64,000 nucleotides of DNA from Haematobia irritans (taxonomy: Eukaryota > Arthropoda > Insecta > Diptera > Muscidae), in contig NC_134399.1 in NCBI RefSeq assembly GCF_050003625.1, positions 36,906,671 through 36,970,670 of the forward strand. Reading direction: 5' to 3'. The notes below the pieces were generated by a model that was not told the DNA's origin, did no database searches, and worked only from the letters and a program-made list of their open reading frames with translations. Shown one piece after another: positions 8,646 to 19,798 of the stretch (within the stretch, counting starts at the first letter, position 1; each line of letters starts with the position of its first letter). A program made the translations under genes and the position numbers.

Positions 8646-11262
8646 AACAAGTATATACGGCCGCAAGTTCGGCCAGGCCGAAGCTTATGTACCATCCACC
8701 ATGGATTGCGTAGAAACTTCTACTGAAGACTGTCATCCACAATCGAATTACTTGGGTTGCGGTAACACTTGCCGATGGCAAGGTATCTTAAAACTTCCTA
8801 ACATCGTCTTCTAAATTACAAGGTAGTCCATACGTAGTATATATTAAACTAAACAAGTAAGGAAAGTCTAAAGTCGGGCGGGGCCGACTATATTATACCC
8901 TGCACCACTTTGTAGATCTAAATTTTCGATACCATATCACATCCGTCAAATGTGTTGGGTGCTATATATAAAGATTTGTCCCAAATACATACATTTAGAT
9001 ATCACTCCATCTGGACAGAATTTGATAGACTTCTACAAAATCTATAGACTTAAAATTTAAGTCGGCTAATACACTAGGGTGGAACACAATGTTAGTAAAC
9101 AAATATGGGAAACATTTAAATCTGAAGCAATTTTAAGGAAACTTCGCAAAAGTTTATTTATAATTTATCGCTCGATATATATGTATTAGAAGTTTAGGAA
9201 AATTAGAGTCATTTTTACAACTTTTCGACTAAGCAATGGCAATTTTACAAGGAAAATGTTGGTTTTTTGACCATTTTTGTCGAAATCGGAAAAATATATA
9301 TATGGGAGCTATATCTAAATCTGAACCGATTTCAACCAAATTTGGCACGCATAGCTACAATGCTAATTCTACTCTCTGTGCAACATTTCAACTAAATCGG
9401 AGCAAAAAATCGGCCTCTGTGGTCATATTTGTGTAAATCGGGCGAAAGCTATATATGGGAGCTATATAAAATTCTGAACCGATTTCAACCAAATTTGGCA
9501 CGCATAGCTACAATGCTAATTCTACTCCGTGTGCAAAATTTCAATAAAATCGGAGTAAAAGATTGGCCACTGTGGTCATATGAGTGTAAATCGGGCGAAC
9601 GATATATATGGGAGTTATATCTAAATCTGAACCGATTTCAATAAAATTTGGCACACTTGACTACACTACTAATTGTATTCCTAGTGCAAAATTTCAAAAA
9701 TTTCCAAATTGGGGTAAAACTCTGGCTTCTGGGACCGTATTAGTCCATATCGGGCGAAAGATATATATGGGAGCTATATCTAAATCTGAACCGATTTCAA
9801 TAAAATTTGGCACACTTGACTATAGTACTAATTGTTCTTCTTGTGCAAAATTTTAAGCAAATTAGGGTAAAACTCTGGCTTCTGGGGCCATATAAGTCCA
9901 TATCGGGCGAAATATATATATATATATATATATGGGAGCTATATCTAAATCTGAACCGATTTCTTCCAATATCAATGGGTATCTATTCTGAGCCAAAACA
10001 CATACTTGAGCCAAATTTGAAGTCGATTGGACTAAAACTGCGACCTAGACTTTGGTTACAAAAATGTGTTCACGGACAGATGGACTATATCGACTCAGGA
10101 GCCGACCCTGAGCATTTTTGCCAAACACACCATGTGCCTATCTCGTCTCCTTCTGGGTGTTGCAAACATATGCACTAACTTATAATACCCTGTTCCACAG
10201 TGTGGCGCAGGGTATAAAAAGGCCGATTAAACACGTATATAATTAAGTTTAAAGTTTTTATAGAAATAAAATTTTGACAAAATAAAATTTTGACAACATT
10301 TTCTATAGAAGTAAAATTTGGAGAAAAAATTTCTATAGAAATAAAATTTGGAAAAATTTTCTATAGAAATAAAGTTTTGACAAAATTTTCTATAGAAATG
10401 AAATTTTGACAAAATTTTCTATAGAAATAACATTTTGACAATGTTTTCCATAAAAATAAAATTTTGGTAGATGATTTTTGGCTCGAGTGGCAACCATGAA
10501 TATGAACCGATATGGACCAATTTTTGTGTGATTGGGGTTCGGCTATATATAACTATAGGCCGATATGGACCAATTTTGGCATGGATATTAGCGGCCTTAT
10601 ACTAACACCACATTGCAAATTTCCACCGGATCGGATGAATTTTGCTCCTCCAAGAGGCTCCGGAGATCAAATCTGGGGAACGCTTTGTATGGGGACTATA
10701 TATAATTATGGACCGATATGGACCGATTCTTGCGTGTTTGTTGGAGACGACATTCTAACACCATGTTCAAAATTTCAAACGGATCGGATGAATTTTGCTC
10801 CTCCAAGAGGCTCCGGAGGACAAATCTCGTAATCGATTTATATAGGGACTATATATAATTATGGACCGATATGGACCAATTTTTGCATGGTCATTAGAGA
10901 ACATATACCAATACCATGTACCACATTTCAGCCGGATCGGATGAAATTTTCGTTTCTTAGAGGCTCCGCAAGCCAAATCGGGGGATCGGTTTATATGGGG
11001 TCTATATATAATTATGGATCGATGTGGACCAATTTTCGCATGGTTGTTAGAGATCATATACTTACACCATGTACCAAATTTCAGCCGGATCGGATGATTT
11101 CAACAGACGGACGGACGGACGGACATGCTCAGATCGACTCAGAATTTCACCACGACCCACGAATATATATACTTTATGGGGTCTTAGAGCAATATTTCGA
11201 TGTGTTACAAACGGAATGACAAAGTTAATATACCCCCCATCCTATGGTGGAGGGTATAAAAA
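8646..11262 (+). mobile_element. M2 mini-me-like element, split by an M1 insertion
   Basis: The 5' module (AAGTATATACGGCCGCAAG, CATGGATTGCGTAGAAACTT) runs to about 8852. The element resumes at 10221 with GGCCGATTAAACACG, then TTTCTATAGAAA satellite, GGCTCGAGTGGCAACCATGA, roughly 150-bp units, a GACG run at 11105-11125 and the terminal hairpin TACCCCCC..TGGTGGAGGGTATAAA. An intact M2 elsewhere (34195) reads straight across the junction. No coding potential. Confidence 0.8.
8853..10220 (+). mobile_element. M1 mini-me-like element, complete
   Basis: It starts at ACAAGTAAGGAAAGTC followed by GGGCGGGGCCGACTATATTA and ends in the hairpin ATACCCTG..CAGGGTATAAAAA. The body has repeated units built on ATATATGGGAGCTATATCTA and ACCAAATTTGGCACGCATAG. 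A TA run lies at 9908-9933. It lacks protein-coding content. Structure and microsatellite seeds resemble dipteran mini-me/DINE-1 (Helentron-like) non-autonomous elements; that assignment is by resemblance. Confidence 0.8.
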
Positions 11263-11959
11263 GAAAACGCATATAGCTCTTTAATTCTTTGTATTACGTA
11301 TCAGCCACCTTGTACTTCTTATAATGGTTATATAGCCCGATTTGACTTTTTGGGATTCTAGACACCGCAATTTGCCTGAAATTCAAAATGTGGAGGTATT
11401 TTGGGTCCACACATCAGAACGTTGAATGTGGTTCGTATCGGTTCACGTTATTATATAGCACCCATATAGCCCGATCTTTTGAGTTCAGAAACAAGTGTGA
11501 GGAACATGGTGTTTATCGGTCCATGTTTCATTATGGGCCCCATATAGCCCAATCTACTAATTCTTTGGCTTCTAGAAACGGCAATTTTTATCCGATTTGC
11601 TTGAAAGTATTTTAGGTTCAAACATAAGTATGCCAAAGATGCTGTCCATGTTTTGGTATTTCCCTCATATTGAATTTCATAATCTAGAGGTATTTCGGGT
11701 GCGAATCTTATGTGACCTCCAACATCGTTTGCGTAGAAAATTCTTCTAAGACTGTCATCCACAATCGAATTATTTGGGTTGCTCCATGAGGCACCAGAAG
11801 TAAAATTTGGTGACCGGTTTATATGGATTTATAATTGGTTTATAATTATGAACCGATATGGACCAATTTTAGCATGATTAGCAGATATACTGACTGACCT
11901 GATCGTATGAAATTTGCTTCTTCAAGTGACTCCGCAAGCCATACGTGGGGCCAGGGATC

Positions 11960-12145
11960 CGGAGCGGAGCGGAGCGGAGCGGAGCGTGGAGCGGAGCGTG
12001 GAGCGGAGCGTGGAGCGGAGCGTGGAGCGGAGCGGAGCAAGCCCTTTTTTAGCCGGAGCGGGAGCGGAGCGGGAGCGGCATTTCTAAAATCCGGAGCGGA
12101 GCGGGAGCGGAGCGGTTTCCAAATGAAAAACCGCTCCGCTCCGAA
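11960..12145. repeat. Left subterminal GGAGC array
   Basis: About 20 GGAGC pentamers with GTGGAGC variants, ending in an inverted stretch (CCGCTCCGCTCCG, 12130-12142). It is strikingly GC-rich against the AT-rich surroundings. The same array type occurs at the other end of the element. Confidence 0.9.
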
Positions 12146-12475
12146 TAATATATTACTTGAATGAAATGTGTAACTTTGAAATTACACTGTGTAGGTAATT
12201 TCAAATTTAGCTAGTACTTAGCGTAGTGTGAGCAAACGTTTAAAATGTACGATATGTATTTTTGTACGTACGTACATTGGGGAAAACACAACGTGTTTTT
12301 TTAGTAATTGTTTTCAAAAACGGCAAATGTCAAAATATATCTCTAGTATGTGTTGTAAAAGTAACAACAGTACTTTCGATCAATTTCATCCCGTATTACT
12401 ACAAAGATGTTTGTAATGAACGTCAAATAAATGCAATTAAACGATCTTATTTATATTTATTTTTTTTGTTTTCTA

Positions 12476-13088
12476 CACTGAAAAAAATATTGTCGTGAAG
12501 TCAAAGATTCCATGTCCTTAGAATAAGAATGCAAATTTTGTTTAACATGGAAGACGCATTTCTCTAAAATAACGTTTTTTTTCTTGTCCAAAAGGCAATA
12601 AACTTTTGAATGAAGTTGTAATGTCCTTATAATTAAGTGATTTTACTTAAAAATGTGTATCATAACATGAAAGATAAAATTTTTGAAGTAAGGTCAACGT
12701 GACTTTAATAATTAAGAAAAATTCTTTAAAATTAATAAAATTGTCTTTAAATTTGTTTCCTTTTTGCATCTTGCCTACAAAGCAAAAAATCGTTAAAAAT
12801 AAGACATGTTTTTCAACACTTTATTTTAAAGACGCTTTTTACTTGAAACAAAGCATAATTTCTACTGGAAGTCGAGTCTTAATATGGAAAAAAAATAACT
12901 CGTTAACTCGCTTTTAAAGGATTTTGATAACAACTGACGAAAAAAATCTAAAAAAATGAAAAATTAACATTTGTTTCCTAGAAGCAAGTACATAACCCCC
13001 AAATTTAAAAGAGAATTACGTCTTTAAAGTATCCTTACTGTTAAAGTAAAGACAAAATCTTTGGAACCGGGCATGCTTTTTTTCAGTG
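12476..13088 (+). mobile_element. MITE-A copy 2 (613 bp, TA target duplication)
   Basis: It reads CACTGAAAAAAATATTGTCG to GCTTTTTTTCAGTG, with TA at 12474-12475 and 13089-13090. It is the same length as copy 1 and in the opposite orientation. It is inserted in the interior of the hAT-like element and is therefore younger than it. Confidence 0.88.
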
Positions 13089-13390
13089 TAAGGACATTCA
13101 TATTGCTTTACTATTGTACTATATCCTAGCATTCTCTTGTTTCTGATATTAGTTCTCGAAAATTTTATTAAAATTATGGATAGTTTAAATTTTGGTTGAA
13201 AAATGTGCGCATATACATTTATTATACAATAAAGGGGAAAAAAGCGAAATTAGGTAACACTAGATCTGAGTAAGAATATTCGTAGGTATACCACGGACTG
13301 ATGTCGATGGAGGTTGTTGCAAACATAAACATACACACACACACATTACAAATATAACAAAACCTCTTCTCTACGTATGTTGCAAAACAA

Positions 13391-14295
13391 AAACAAGTAA
13401 GGAAAGTCTAAAGTCGGGCGGGGCCGACTATATTATACCCTGCACCACTTTGTAGATCTAAAGTTTCGATACCATATCACATCCGTCAAATGTGTTGGGG
13501 GCTATATATAAAGGTTTGTCCCAAATACATACATTTAAATATCACTCGATTTGGACAGAATTTGATAGACTTCTACAAAATCTATAGACTCAAAATTTAA
13601 GTCGTCTAATGCACTAGGGTGGAACACAATGTTAGTAAAAAAATATGGGAAACATTTAAATCTGAAGCAATTTTAAGGAAACTTCGCAAAAGTTTATTTA
13701 TGATTTATCGCTCGATATATATGTATTAGAAGTTTAGGAAAATTAGAGTCATTTTTACAACTTTTCGACTAAGCAGTGGCGATTTTACAAGGAAAATGTT
13801 GGCCTCTGTGGGCAAATGAGTGTAAATCGGGCGAAAGCTATATATGGGAGCTATATCTAAATCTGAACCGATTTGGCTGATATTTTTCAAGTTTTTCGAG
13901 ACTCATAAAATATTCGGATGTACGGAATTTGAGGAAGATCGGTTGATATACACGCCAATTATGACCAAATCGGTGAAAAATATATATGGCAGCTATATCT
14001 AAATCTGAACCGATTTTTTCCAAAATCAATAGGGATCGTCTTTGAGCCGAAACAGGACCCTATACCAAATTTTAGGACAATCGGACTAAAACTGCGAGCT
14101 GTACTTTGCACACAAAAATACATCAACAGACAGACAGACGGACAGACAGACGGACATCACTAAATCGACTCAGAATTTAATTCTAGACGATCGGTATACT
14201 AAGCGATGGGTCTCAGACTTTTCCTTCTTGGCGTTACATACAAATGCACAAACTTATTATACCCTGTACCACAGTAGTGGTGAAGGGTATAAAAA
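13391..14295 (+). mobile_element. M1 element, short version
   Basis: ACAAGTAAGGAAAGTC and GGGCGGGGCCGAC mark the 5' end. The 3' part has CAGACGGACAGACAGACGGAC and a hairpin TACCCTGTACCACAG..GGTGAAGGGTATAAA. It has fewer internal units than the copy at 8853. It is nested in the hAT-like element. Confidence 0.8.
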
Positions 14296-14344
14296 CTTTC
14301 GGAGAGTAGTTACTTCTACTCTGTGTATAGACTTTCAATTCCAA

Positions 14345-14499
14345 TCAGCGTTGCCGTTTTGGTCCGATCGGACCAAAATTGGTCCAAAAGATTTCTAATT
14401 TTTAAATTTGGTCCGATGGTCAGACCAAACAGAATTTGGTCCATTTTGGTCCATTTTCATAAATTTGGTTTTTATCACATATTAAATAGTAGATGGTGC
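14345..14499. repeat. TGGTCC-rich segment
   Basis: CAGCGTTGCCGTTTTGGTCC is followed by several TTGGTCC/GGACCAA motifs. CAGCGTTGCC resembles a hAT end, but I see no partner end or duplication. Confidence 0.3.
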
Positions 14500-14779
14500 A
14501 CCGCAAAGAATATTGTCGGGAGGCCAAATAGTTCACCTGCTTAAAATACGAATTTTGCTTAGAATAGAAGACGTACTTCTCTGAAAAAAGTTTTTCCTCG
14601 TCTAAAAGTCTCTAAACTTTTCAATGAAGTCTGTTTATCCTTATAGCTAAGTGATTCGACATAAAAATGTGTATCCTAACATGAATGCAAATTTCGTTTT
14701 AATGAAGTCAAAATGGATTTAATATTTCTGAAAAAATCTTCAAAATTAATAAAATGTTTCAACACATTGTTTTAAAGTC
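14500..14779 (+). mobile_element. MITE-A fragment
   Basis: GAATATTGTCGGGAGGCC, AGAAGACGTACTTCTCTG and AAATGTGTATCCTAACATGAA match the left two thirds of MITE-A. The copy is diverged and its right end is lost at the junction with the M3 element. Confidence 0.65.
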
Positions 14780-15430
14780 ATTATACCCTAAACCACATAG
14801 TGGTTAGGGTATAATAAGTTTGATCTGAAAAAAAAAAAATGTGCCTACAAGAAATATTGATTTTAGACCCCATAAAATATATACCGATCGACTCAGAATC
14901 ACCTCCTGAGTCGATCTAGCGCTTGGTGTCCGTCCGTCCATCCGTCCGTCTGTCCATGTATTTGTTGTTCACAGGATTTCGGTCGCAATTATTAACCGAT
15001 TTTGATGAAATTTGGTACAGGGAGTTTTTTTTGGGCACAAGGACGAACGTTATTGAATTTGGAAGAAATCGGATCAAATTTAGATATAGCTCCCATATAT
15101 ATGTATTGCCCGATTTCGACAAATGGGGTCACGTTGCACTTTTTTACTAACCGATCGTCGTCAAATTTAGCACAAAATAATCTTCTGTATCACCCTTTAA
15201 GTCTGAAAATTTCATCGAAATCGGTTCAGATTTAGATATAGGTTCCATATATATGTATCGCCCGATTTTGCCAAATTAGGTCATAAAACCCTTATTTATC
15301 AACCGATCTTACTCAAAGTTGGCGAAATGTAATCTTCTATAGCACTAACTATATGTGCAAAAAATCATCGAAATCGGTTCAGATTTAACTATAGCTCCCA
15401 TATATGTACCGCCCGATTTTTCTAAATAAA
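14780..15430 (-). mobile_element. M3 element, 3' part
   Basis: On the minus strand it ends in the hairpin ATACCCTAACCAC..GGTTTAGGGTATAA. It carries a GTCCGTCCGTC run (14930-14957) and units with CGATTTGATGAAATTTGG-like and TATAGCTCCCATATATATG motifs. It is a close relative of 19799-21060. Confidence 0.7.
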
Positions 15431-15483
15431 ATAAAACTCAATTGAACAAATAATACAATGTTTGTACTATAATTTTCTCGAAG

Positions 15484-15608
15484 AGGAGCGGAGCGGAGCG
15501 TGGAGCGGAGCGGAGCGATTTTTTTTTCTCGGAGCGGAGCGTGGAGCGGAGCGGTTTTTTTTTCTCCGGAGCGGGAGCGGAGCGGAGCGAAAAAAATGGA
15601 CCGCTCCG
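15484..15608. repeat. Right subterminal GGAGC array
   Basis: Three blocks of GGAGC/GTGGAGC pentamers separated by T-rich spacers, ending in CCGCTCCGGATCCCTG. It mirrors the left array of the hAT-like element. Confidence 0.85.
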
Positions 15609-16185
15609 GATCCCTGCGTGGGGCTCGGTTTATATGGGTGCTAAATATAAATATGGACTAATATTTTAATGGTTGCTAGAGGGCTTAGACTAACAAATTT
15701 CGACGGGATCGGGTGAAATTTACTCCTTCTAGTGAAATCTTACATTTTCAATATACGAAATGGTCAAATAGTAGTAAACATATACTGCTGTGATTATTTA
15801 TGACACTGTACCACTTTTAATTTCACAACAAAAAAATTACAATAAGAAGCTATTGTGAATCAAAAAAGAAATGGCAAAATGCAATCTGGCAACACCTACG
15901 CGACTTGCACTGTTGAGATGTTCTGGATAGAACACCAGTGCAACGATGTTCGGGATAGCTCATAAAAATGTTGCATCCAGTACTAACAGACAACAGACCC
16001 AATAACTACTTGTACTAAGTTTCAAGACGATAGCTTATTTCGTTCGGAAGTTAGATTGATTTCAACAGACGGACGGTCATTGCTAGATCGACACAGAATT
16101 GGTCTGAGACCAATATTTCTACGAGTATGTGCTACAAACGGTATGACAAAGTTTGTATACCCCCCATCCTATGGTGGAGGGTATT

Positions 16186-16454
16186 TTCTAGTTTTATAGA
16201 TACACCAGTACGAACGTGGTAACACTTCGTGTCGCCTACCCCTGATGTCACTTGTGACTATTTAATGAATAAAACAAAATGCATATTGGTTGCAAATGGC
16301 TCCATTGCTCGATTTCCCACAGATCGTTCGACAATTATCATTGTAATTGAAAGCAGTGTCCATTGTTCAATGCCATCATTAAATTTATGAATGATACCGC
16401 CATCTATTATTAAATAAAAACAATGACAATAGACAACAGCAACAACTATCGAGA

Positions 16455-16485
<31 letters not shown>

Positions 16486-17022
16486 TGTTGAGAGAAAATC
16501 GGTTTGCGATAAATTGCTCGATTTAAAATAATCACTCGTCACAATGTAAATTTGATTGGGGTTATTATTTTATCATTATCGTTGTAAATAATTCACCAAC
16601 CAGTTTTGTTGTATATTTGCAGAATAACAACAACAATAGCAAAAATATTTTATCAATTGCGGTAGGCCATTAAGCTATTCATCCGCTCGTCCGTCCATCT
16701 GACTAAACTGGGGAGCTTTTTTTCTATGGCTTTTGCCATTGTTCCATTCCGTTAACGTGGAGAGCTATAGCCATCGAACTGTCTTCAAACTAATAACCAT
16801 TTTAAATAGAGATAATGGAAAATGGAATCGTTACGCCTCAATGATATCACATGGCAAAATTATTTGCCTGCCTTGCATGAATATTCTTTTTTTTTCTTCA
16901 GGTAATTACCTCCCACAAAAAGCCATTTAAAAAATCAACTCTTTCCACTGTGAGGAGGTTAATTAATATCCTAGAAATTCGGTGTATAGAATTGCAGCCT
17001 TAGTGTGTGGGAACACAACCAT
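16186..17022. other. Mostly unique sequence with a (TAA)n microsatellite
   Basis: A run of about nine TAA repeats lies at 16457-16486. No gene or recognised transposon is visible. The 94-residue minus frame at 16258-16542 is low complexity (Leu run from the microsatellite) and not convincing. Confidence 0.4.
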
Positions 17023-17745
17023 ACAGGGTTGGAAAATACAATTTTTAAGAAAGTACAAAAAAGGTATTTTTTGAGCGGAAAGGTACTTTTTACTAAATTT
17101 CAACAAAAATTTCACTGGAAGATTATTGTCAAAAGACTGAATTTTAAAGAAAATAAAATTTTGACAAAATTTTCTATATAAATAAAATTTTGCAAAAATT
17201 TTCTATAGAAATAAAATTTTGCAAAAAAATTTTATAGAAAAAAAATTTGCAAAATTTTTTCTATAGAAATAAAATTTTGCAAAAATTTCCTATAGAAATA
17301 AAATTTTTACAAAATTTTCAATTGAAATAAAATTTTGACAAAATTTTATATAAAAATAAAATTTTGCAAAAATTCTATATAAAAATAAAATTTTGACAAC
17401 ATTTTCTACCGAAATAAAAAATCGATAATATAGAATCTCATTCTTTTTTCGACTAAAACATTCTTGAAGTTCAATAAAATCCTGTTTTTGACTATGTCTT
17501 TTATAAAATCGAGATTTTCTTCCCACATGAACATGTCTGTTTTGCCATATTTGTAAAAGACTATTATTAGTTGGTAAAGACTTTCTCAAAATATTAAAAT
17601 ATTTTATCAAAGCTATTGTACCATAAATCTGATATCGATTCAAAAATGTCTACACAAAAGGTACTAAATCATTCGCGGGGGTACTACGGTACTGACCGGG
17701 GTGAAAAAGTTTTGAAAAAGTACTATAGTACTGCATTTTCCATTA
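17023..17745. mobile_element. Candidate element containing satellite (hAT-like left end)
   Basis: CAGGGTTGGAAAATACA at the left has an imperfect inverted partner ATAGTACTGCATTTTCCA at the right (about 17727-17744). Inside, 17140-17410 is the TTTCTATAGAAA-type satellite. The last bases of the right end are altered and I find no duplication, so the call is tentative. Confidence 0.4.
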
Positions 17746-17797
17746 GTCGACCACTTGGTAACCATAAATCAATTCAATGATCATCGAAGGGCATATA

Positions 17798-19050
17798 ACA
17801 GGTTGGCTGATAAGTCCCCGGTCTAACAATGAAAAACACATTTTTTTGTCAAAATTTTTTTTATTATTCAACATAGTTCCCTTCAAGAGCGATACAACGA
17901 TTATAACGACCTTCCAATTTTTTGATACCATTTTGGTAGTACTCCTTCGGTTTTGCCTCAAAATAGGCCTCAGTTTTGGCAATCACCTCTTCATTGCAGC
18001 CAAATTTTTTCCCTCCGAGCATCCTTTTGAGGTCTGAGAACAAGAAAAAGTCGCTAGGGGCCAGATCTGGAGAATACGGTGGGTGGGGAAGCAATTCGAA
18101 GCCCAGTTCATGAATTTTTGCCATCGTTCTCAATGGCTTGTGGCACGGTGCGTTGTCTTGGTGGAACAACACTTTTTTCTTCTTCATATGGGGCCGTTTT
18201 GCCGCGATTTCGACCTTCAAACGCTCCAATAACGCCATATAATAGTCACTGTTGATGGTTTTTCCCTTCTCAAGATAATCGATAAAAAAATATTCCATGC
18301 GCATCCCAAAAAACAGAGGCCATTACTTTGCCAGCGGACTTTTGAGTCTTTCCACGCTTCGGAGACGGTTCACCGGTCGCTGTCCACTCAGCCGACTGTC
18401 GATTGGACTCAGGAGTGTAGTGATGGAGCCATGTTTCACCCATTGTCACATATCGACGGAAAAACTCGGGTTTATTACGAGTTAACAGCTGCAAACACCG
18501 CTCAGAATCATCAACACGTTGTTGTTTTTGGTCAAATGTGAGCACCCATTTTGCACAGAGCTTCCGCATATCCAAATATTGATGACTGATATGACCAACA
18601 CGTTCCTTTGATATCTTTAAGGCCTCTGCTATCTCGATCAACTTCATTTTATGGTCATTCAAAATTATTTTGTGGATTTTTTTGATGTTTTCGTCGGTAA
18701 CCACCTCTTTCGGGCGTCCACTGCCTTTACCGTCCTCCGTGCTCATTTCACCACGCTTGAATTTTGCATACCAATCAATTATTGTTGATTTCCCTAGGGC
18801 AGAGTCCGGAAACTCACCGTATTTTTCCCCTTCAGAAAACAGTATTTTATTAAAACACGAAATTCCTTTTTTCCATTTTTTTTTTTACAATAACAAAAGT
18901 TGCTACAAAAGACGCTCTATCTCACAAACTAATTGACTTACAGACGTTAAATTTTGACACGAATCATTTGAAGGCTGGTACTGTATAAAAATAATATGCA
19001 TTTAATTCTAGCGACGCCATCTATGTGTCAGACCGGGGACTTATCAGCCA
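17798..19050 (-). mobile_element. Himar1-like mariner (irritans subfamily), right ITR clipped
   Basis: The left end ACAGGTTGGCTGATAAGTCC is preceded by TA (17796-17797). The right end contains the inverse, GACCGGGGACTTATCAGCCA, but the last six ITR bases are missing and TATATATA repeat sequence follows. At 1253 bp it is close to the usual mariner length. It holds one transposase pseudogene. Confidence 0.93.
17864..18876 (-). pseudogene. Mariner transposase (DD34D), inactivated
   Basis: The product would cut and paste the element at TA sites. An ATG at 18876 starts the frame, but a short A run loses one base (frameshift), and about 26 bases seem missing from the N-terminal helix-turn-helix region relative to Himar1 as I recall it. 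From MSTEDGKGSGRPKEVV on, one frame runs to about 18280, then shifts at a T run, after HGIFF, into the frame that ends LEGNYVE at 17864. Three residues are missing in CAKWVLTFDQ. The first catalytic Asp is replaced by Gly (TMGETWLHHY, usually MDETW). The second (HQDNAPCH) and third (YSPDLAPSDF) are present. So it is dead by frameshifts, deletions and loss of a catalytic residue. Confidence 0.93.
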
Positions 19051-19798
19051 TATATATATTTTTCGCCCGATTTGCACTTATATGCACGCGAAGAAAAAAA
19101 ACGTTTGGAAAACGTGTACCGAAAACGTTTTTCTTTTGTTAGAGTTTTTTGAATTGCTTCGAAAATTTTAAACTTTTATCACCAAAAAAATTCGTTTGTT
19201 ACAAATTTTTTATTTTTTCAACAAAAAAAGTTATTTTTGAAACAACAACACAGTCCATTTCGTTTATATCAAACACTGTTCTTTTCTGACTTTAGGTATT
19301 TAATAAGACACATTTTACAGTTCAAAATTTAATATACTACAATGTAATGTTGAACATTTTTTCGGAATCTTCCGAACATATCTGGAATATGTGTAAAAAA
19401 AAAATAAAACAAAAAAAACGTTGGCCGAAGCAGGGGTCGAACCCACGACCCTTGGCATGCAAGTCGGACGTAGCAACCACTGCTCCACGGTGCCAAACTA
19501 AGTGTTTGTTTCTGTTAAATAAACTTTGTTTATTCGGTTCGTGGGCGCCGAAAGCTATGCTATATAAATATAACTTATATGGATATTTAACTATTGATGA
19601 CCATAACAGGTACATAGCTTAGTGGTTAGTGTGTTGGCTTACAAAGTGCATGGAAAGGTAAGAAAAATTTAAAAAATTTATAAAATCGTATAATTTCTTC
19701 TACATTGTTGGTATTACAGGAAAAGGTGTTAAGAACTAAAAAACGTCGTGGATGTGAGAAAGATGTGAGGGAAAATGCAATTAGCAAGAAAACTGTTG
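19051..19798. other. Unassigned AT-rich sequence with tRNA-like segments
   Basis: There is no gene. It has ACGTTT-rich sequence at 19090-19130, the tRNA-like stretch at 19424-19503, and a 3' part (19600-19790) shared with the TA-flanked element at 21549: TTAGTGGTTAGTGTG and GGTGTTAAGAACTAAAAAA. Confidence 0.45.
19424..19503 (-). other. tRNA-like pseudogene / SINE head
   Basis: On the minus strand GTGGAGCAGTGGTTGCTA resembles an A box and GTGGGTTCGACCCCTGC a B box with a T-arm. The middle, CCGACTTGCATGCCAAGG, would hold an anticodon-like TGC. The acceptor stem does not pair over 7 bp, so I do not call a functional tRNA. It is probably a tRNA-derived repeat. Confidence 0.45.

Larger units (their letters stand above)
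11952..15616. mobile_element. hAT-like element with GGAGC-array ends (3665 bp with nested insertions)
   Basis: The inverted ends CAGGGATCCGGAGCGG and CCGCTCCGGATCCCTG are perfect over 16 bp. The same 8-bp sequence CGTGGGGC flanks both sides (11944-11951 and 15617-15624). Eight-base duplications and CAGGG termini are hAT-superfamily features. Both subterminal regions are long arrays of GGAGC/GTGGAGC pentamers. No transposase frame is visible; after removal of the nested MITE-A and the two M elements only about 1.2 kb of original sequence remains, so the element is non-autonomous. Confidence 0.85.
11290..16185 (+). mobile_element. M-type element interrupted by a hAT-like element
   Basis: The left part (11290-11951) has M4/M2-like units. 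It resumes at 15625 with TCGGTTTATATGGGTGC, the normal M2 continuation of TCCGCAAGCCA..GGGG. It ends with a GACGGACGG run (16066-16078) and the hairpin CCCCCCATCC..TGGTGGAGGGTAT at 16158-16184. The split lies exactly at the 8-bp duplication CGTGGGGC. Confidence 0.75.

Noticed and set aside
16258..16542. 94-residue Leu-rich minus frame as a membrane peptide
   Set aside because: The Leu run is the (TAA)n microsatellite read on the other strand.
19424..19503. Functional tRNA gene
   Set aside because: A-box and B-box-like parts are present but the acceptor stem does not pair, so I kept it as a tRNA-like remnant.
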